Assembly: GCF_000768695.1 (NCBI RefSeq)
Contig: NZ_AVPL01000024.1
Span: 1-50,718, forward strand
Reading direction: 5' to 3'
Length of the DNA stretch: 50,718 bases
Origin: Knoellia aerolata DSM 18566
GTDB taxonomy: Bacteria; Actinomycetota; Actinomycetes; Actinomycetales; Dermatophilaceae
Shown here in pieces: positions 47,401 through 50,718 of the stretch. The notes under the pieces are model-generated. The model was not told the DNA's origin. It did not search any database and saw only the letters and a program-made list of their open reading frames with translations. The translations under genes and the position numbers were made by a program. Position 1 is the stretch's first letter. Each line of letters begins with the position of its first letter.

Positions 47401-48513
47401 TCAGGCCTCGCGGACGCCGACCTCGACGAACGGCGGCTTGGTGACGGTGGCGGGGACCTCGCGGCCGCGCACGTCGATGACGACCTCGTCGCCGACGGTG
47501 ACCGAGCGGTCGAGCTGGGCCAGCGCGATGCCCTCCTTGCGGGTCGGGCTGAACGTCCCCGACGTGACCTCGCCGACGACCTCGCCGTCCTTGCGGACCT
47601 CGCAGTGCGCGCGGGGGATGCCGCGGCCGGTGACGACGAGGCCGCGGGTCAGGCGCGAGGTCTTGGCCGCGCGCTGCTCGGCGAGGGCCTCCTTGCCCCA
47701 GAACGCCTCCTTGTCCCAGCCGACCGCCCACGCGGCGCCCGCCATGACGGGGGTGATCTCGGTGCTGAGGTCGTTGCCGTGCAGCGGGTAGCCCATCTCG
47801 GTGCGGAGCGTGTCGCGCGCGCCGAGACCGGCCGGCATACCGCCCTGGTCGGCCACGGCGGAGGCGAGGGCGTCCCAGAGCGGCCCGGCGCTCTCCCACG
47901 TCGGGACGAGCTCGTAGCCGCGCTCGCCGGTGTAGCCGGTGCGGCAGACGATGACGGGCGAGCCCTGCCACTGCGCCTCGACGAACGACATGTAGTCGTG
48001 GTCGACGGGCAGGTCGAGGGCGGTGAGGACCTCGTCGCTGAGCGGCCCCTGGACGGCGAACACGGCATACGCGTCGTGGAGGTTCTCGACGGTCAGGCCC
48101 TCCGGCGCGGCCGCCCGCAGCAGCTCGACGACCGCGGCGGTGTTCGCGGCGTTGGGGATGAGGAAGACGTCTTCGTCGCTGCGGACATAGGCGATGAGGT
48201 CGTCGACGACGCCGCCGTCGTCCTGGCAGCACATCGTGTACTGGGCCTGGCCGGGACCGATGCGGCGCAGGTCGTTGGTGAGGCAGGTGTTGACGAAGTC
48301 GACGGCGCTCACGTCGCCGGAGCGGCCGCTGACGCGCGCCTTGCCCAGGTGGCTGACGTCGAAGAGCCCGACGCGCTCGCGGACAGCGGTGTGCTCGGCG
48401 ACGACGCCACCACCGGGGTACTCGATCGGCATCTCCCAGCCGCCGAAGTCGGCCATCTTGGCGCCCAGCGCGACGTGGCGGTCGTGGACGGGAGAGTGCA
48501 GCAGGTCGCTCAT
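47401..48513 (-). CDS. gcvT: Aminomethyltransferase (glycine cleavage T protein)
   Basis: This 370-residue T protein takes the aminomethyl group from GcvH lipoate to tetrahydrofolate. Signatures: [20 protein letters not shown] at the N terminus, [16 protein letters not shown] with the catalytic aspartate, [13 protein letters not shown] and [20 protein letters not shown]. gcvH and gcvP are not in the window. Its ATG lies six bases after TAGCGT (minus strand), so probably leaderless. It carries octamer copies at 47833-47840 (read Gly-Met-Pro) and 48063-48070. Confidence 0.95.
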   Translation of the reverse strand: MSDLLHSPVHDRHVALGAKMADFGGWEMPIEYPGGGVVAEHTAVRERVGLFDVSHLGKARVSGRSGDVSAVDFVNTCLTNDLRRIGPGQAQYTMCCQDDGGVVDDLIAYVRSDEDVFLIPNAANTAAVVELLRAAAPEGLTVENLHDAYAVFAVQGPLSDEVLTALDLPVDHDYMSFVEAQWQGSPVIVCRTGYTGERGYELVPTWESAGPLWDALASAVADQGGMPAGLGARDTLRTEMGYPLHGNDLSTEITPVMAGAAWAVGWDKEAFWGKEALAEQRAAKTSRLTRGLVVTGRGIPRAHCEVRKDGEVVGEVTSGTFSPTRKEGIALAQLDRSVTVGDEVVIDVRGREVPATVTKPPFVEVGVREA

Positions 48514-48519
48514 GTCCGC

Positions 48520-48525
48520 ACGCTA
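48520..48525 (-). promoter_or_regulatory. Predicted -10 of a leaderless gcvT promoter
   Basis: TAGCGT on the minus strand ends six bases before the gcvT ATG. On the plus strand TAGGGT (48553-48558) is a candidate -10 for the divergent aminopeptidase, which has a normal leader. Confidence 0.45.
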
Positions 48526-48615
48526 TCGCGCGGGCCCGACGGGCGTCGCGGCTAGGGTGCGGGACGGAAGGGGCGACGACCTCGCCTGCCGCGAACCAGC
48601 CCAGGAGTGACCGCA

Positions 48616-50142
48616 GTGCCCAGCCTCAACCTCACCACGCGCGACGCCGCGAACCTCAAGGTCGACGCCCTCGTCGTCGGCTCCGTCTCCACCGACGCCG
48701 GAGCCCGGCTGGCCGAGGGCCACGGCCTGCCCGCTGCCGCCGCGAAGCACCTCGCCGCCGTCCTCACCGACCTCGAGGCGAAGGGGAAGCCGGGCGAGGT
48801 CGCCCGCGTCGTCGCCGTCCCGGGCGTCACCGCCACGGCCGTCGTCGTCACCGGGCTCGGTGCGGAGGGCGACGTCACCGCCGACGTCCTGCGCGCCGCC
48901 GCCGGAACCGCCCTGCGCTCGGTCTCGACGAAGAAGTCCGTGGCGCTGGCCCTCCCCGCCGCCGACGAGGCCGCCCTCGCGGCCGTCGCGGACGGTGCGT
49001 ATGCCGGGTGCTACTCCTTCGATGCCGCCTCCACCAAGGTGTCGACAACGGCCAGGAAGCCGACCGCAGCCCCGAAGACGTCGGGCCCGGCGATCACCGT
49101 GGTGTCGACGGTCGGCCAGGGCAAGTCCGCGAAGGCCGCCGTCGCCCGGGCCGCCGTGATCGGCGCGGGTCGCGACCTCGCCCGCGACCTCGTCAACACG
49201 CCGCCGAACCTCCTCACCCCGCAGGCCTTCGTCGACCGCGTCAAGGCCGTCGTCGCCGCCTCCTCGGGCAAGGTGACCGTCTCGGTGCTCGACGAGAAGG
49301 CACTGGCCATGGGCGGCTTCGGCGGCATCGTCGGCGTCGGCCAGGGCTCGGCGAACCCGCCGCGGATCGTCACGATGACCTACTCCCCCGGCCGCGCCCG
49401 CTCCGGCAAGGCCCCGTCCGTCGCGCTCGTCGGCAAGGGCATCACCTTCGACTCCGGTGGCCTCTGCATCAAGCCGGCCGCGGGCATGCTGACGATGAAG
49501 TCGGACATGGCCGGAGCCGCCGCCGTCGCCGCGGCGGTCGTCGCCGCCGCGGAGCTCGGTGGCCCGGTCGCCGTCACCGGCTACCTCTGCCTCGCCGAGA
49601 ACATGCCCAGCGGCACCGCGCAGCGTCCCGGCGACGTCGTGACGATGCGCAACGGCACGACCGTCGAGATCATCGACACCGACGCCGAGGGCCGGATGGT
49701 GCTCGGTGACGGGATCTGCCTCGCCAGCGAGGCCAGGCCCGACGCCATCGTCGACATCGCCACCCTCACCGGCGCGCAGATGGTCGCGCTCGGCAGCAAG
49801 GTCGCGGGGGTCATGGGCAACGACGACGACTTCCGGGCTCGTGTCGTCGACGCCGGGGGCGCCGAGGGCGAGGACTCCTGGCCGATGCCGCTCCCCCGTG
49901 AGCTGCGCGCCGGCCTCGACTCCGTGGTCGCCGACCTCGCCCACAAGGCCGACCGGTGGGGCGGCATGCTCACCGCCGGGCTCTTCCTCCAGGAGTTCGT
50001 CGGCGAGGGCATCCCATGGGCCCACGTCGACATCGCCGGCCCGTCGTTCAACGAGAAGGGCGCCGACGGCGTCGCCCCCAAGGGCGGCACCGGCTACGGC
50101 GTCGCCACCCTCGTGCGCCTCATCGAGGACCACGCCGGCTGA
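48616..50142 (+). CDS. pepA: Leucyl aminopeptidase (M17)
   Basis: This 508-residue di-metal exopeptidase has an N-terminal regulatory domain to about residue 190 and a catalytic domain with VGKGITFDSGGLCIKP, MKSDMAGAAAV, IIDTDAEGRMVLGDG (M17 signature; the first residue is D where N is usual) and GGTGYGVATLVRL at the end. GTG 48616 is chosen because CAGGAG is eight bases upstream; GTG 48607 lies too close to it. In M. tuberculosis the gene in the equivalent place is pepB. It carries an octamer copy at 48999-49006. Confidence 0.94.
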   Translation: MPSLNLTTRDAANLKVDALVVGSVSTDAGARLAEGHGLPAAAAKHLAAVLTDLEAKGKPGEVARVVAVPGVTATAVVVTGLGAEGDVTADVLRAAAGTALRSVSTKKSVALALPAADEAALAAVADGAYAGCYSFDAASTKVSTTARKPTAAPKTSGPAITVVSTVGQGKSAKAAVARAAVIGAGRDLARDLVNTPPNLLTPQAFVDRVKAVVAASSGKVTVSVLDEKALAMGGFGGIVGVGQGSANPPRIVTMTYSPGRARSGKAPSVALVGKGITFDSGGLCIKPAAGMLTMKSDMAGAAAVAAAVVAAAELGGPVAVTGYLCLAENMPSGTAQRPGDVVTMRNGTTVEIIDTDAEGRMVLGDGICLASEARPDAIVDIATLTGAQMVALGSKVAGVMGNDDDFRARVVDAGGAEGEDSWPMPLPRELRAGLDSVVADLAHKADRWGGMLTAGLFLQEFVGEGIPWAHVDIAGPSFNEKGADGVAPKGGTGYGVATLVRLIEDHAG

Positions 50143-50156
50143 CCCCCCGCCACTCC

Positions 50157-50242
50157 TTTTCCGGGGCACCCGGAAAACGGGCCCGGGGCAAGAGAACAGT
50201 TCTCTTGCCCCGGGCCCGTTTCACGGGTCAGGCGGGAAACGG
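50157..50242. terminator. Three overlapping hairpins between pepA and the DUF5302 gene
   Basis: Hairpin 1: TTTTCCGGG/CCCGGAAAA (50157-50165, 50169-50177). Hairpin 2: perfect 23-base arms 50175-50197 and 50199-50221 with a single central base. Hairpin 3: CCGTTTC/GAAACGG (50216-50222, 50236-50242). Neighbouring hairpins share bases, so 1 and 2, or 2 and 3, cannot both form fully. Hairpin 2 alone is a strong bidirectional terminator. Confidence 0.8.
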
Positions 50243-50250
50243 TCCCCGGG

Positions 50251-50442
50251 TCAGCCGGACTTGCGGCGGAACATCTGGTCACGGCCGGAGGTCTCCGGGC
50301 CGTGGCCGTGGTCGACCTTGGAACGCTCGGAATGGTCGGACACGTCGGCACCGCCGTGCGCGTGCTTCTTGTCCAGGGCCTCCCTGAACTTCTTCTTCAT
50401 GTCCTCGCTGGGCGTCGGACGCGTGCTCTTCGACTCGGACAC
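50251..50442 (-). CDS. DUF5302 small protein
   Basis: This 63-residue highly charged protein begins MSESKSTRPTPSEDMKKKF, continues REALDKKHAHGG and ends with the family-typical QMFRRKSG. It is predicted to be largely disordered, with one amphipathic helix. The function is unknown; such proteins are widespread in actinobacteria. CAGGAGG five to six bases before GTG 50442 fixes the start, so the longer upstream frame is not used. The 128 bases from 50443 to 50570 hold its upstream region; I see no further gene there. Confidence 0.85.
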   Translation of the reverse strand: MSESKSTRPTPSEDMKKKFREALDKKHAHGGADVSDHSERSKVDHGHGPETSGRDQMFRRKSG

Positions 50443-50570
50443 GGTGGCCTCCTGGATCGGTGGTGCGGTCGCCCTCACTCTGACACGCCGCGGCCGTCGT
50501 GGGCATCACGATTCCCCCGATGTCGCGCAAATGGCGGACATCACGCGCGGGTGGTGTCATCTTGGGGCGC

Positions 50571-50718
50571 ATGGCGACGGGGCAGTGGTGGGACCGGGTG
50601 AGCCTGGGCCCCCGTCGGCGACGACGCCGGATGACCCGGCTGCTCGCGGAGCTCGACCGGCGCGACGCCGCCGCCGGACCCGACCGGTGGCGCGGGCCGA
50701 CCGCGCTGTCCGCGCCTG
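50571..50718 (+). CDS. Unidentified protein, N-terminal fragment cut by the window end
   Basis: Only the first 49 codons are present. They read MATGQWWDRVSLGP, an arginine cluster, MTRLLAELDRRDAAAG and GPDRWRGPTALSAP, open to the edge. There is no good ribosome-binding site before the ATG. No family can be named from this stretch. Confidence 0.45.
   Translation, partial: MATGQWWDRVSLGPRRRRRRMTRLLAELDRRDAAAGPDRWRGPTALSAP

Noticed and set aside
1-50718. CRISPR arrays, tRNA or rRNA genes, insertion sequences, prophage genes
   Set aside because: I saw no regularly spaced direct repeats, no tRNA-like cloverleaf or 3' CCA segment, no rRNA signatures and no transposase or phage motifs. Short tRNA genes could still be missed by eye.

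Overview
The window is very GC-rich. It uses many GTG starts and codes densely on both strands, as a high-GC actinobacterium does. Gene content (aa3/bcc-type ctaCDEF plus qcrCAB, PknL-type PASTA kinase, DUF3043, DUF5302, SigE-like ECF sigma factors) suggests Micrococcales, probably close to Intrasporangiaceae; that family placement is an inference. From memory, the backbone follows the Mycobacterium tuberculosis pknL-aroG-plsC-fadD15-trpD-ctaE-qcrCAB-ctaC-adoK-erpA-glxK-gcvT-pepB order, so this looks like an old vertically inherited chromosomal segment with lineage-specific genes inserted. I saw no rRNA, tRNA, CRISPR, prophage or insertion sequence.

Layout. 0-7.2 kb: PASTA end of a Ser/Thr kinase, EamA transporter, threonine aldolase, class II DAHP synthase, a MacS-like kinase/LuxR regulator pair and an acyltransferase. 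7.3-13.6 kb: a four-gene minus-strand run (ArsA-like ATPase, CxxC protein, ROK glucokinase, EEP hydrolase), an SRPBCC protein and a divergent long-chain acyl-CoA ligase. 13.6-20.9 kb: accessory genes including a secreted M6 protease, a metallopeptidase-like lipoprotein and an exonuclease/GIY-YIG protein. 20.9-27.1 kb: trpD, a receiver-like protein and the ctaE-qcrCAB operon. 27.2-29.2 kb: a DGPF/YCII protein, its ECF42-like sigma factor and a small metallopeptidase. 29.2-33.7 kb: ctaC-ctaD-ctaF, divergent from a desulfurase-like protein plus TusA-like protein. 33.7-40.2 kb: aat, adoK, a PadR module, a flavodoxin-like reductase, erpA, glycerate kinase and nadA. 40.2-43.5 kb: two paralogous ECF sigma/anti-sigma-like modules, one of them fused into a single protein. 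43.6-50.7 kb: an ECM4-like transferase, M20 dipeptidase, DUF3043, OsmC, gcvT, leucyl aminopeptidase, DUF5302 and a truncated last gene.

Four signals stand out. (1) The octamer CGGCATAC/GTATGCCG occurs 25 times, in three reading frames, both orientations and between genes, which points to selection on the DNA rather than on codons. (2) A tandem ECF sigma/membrane-protein module exists in split and fused forms, and both copies share the same promoter architecture at their starts. (3) A cysteine-desulfurase-like protein has lost the residues that bind PLP but keeps its persulfide cysteine, and it is translationally coupled to a TusA-like protein. (4) The ctaE-qcrCAB promoter carries a palindrome over its -10 and appears leaderless; many genes here share the -10/6-7 nt/start-codon layout.
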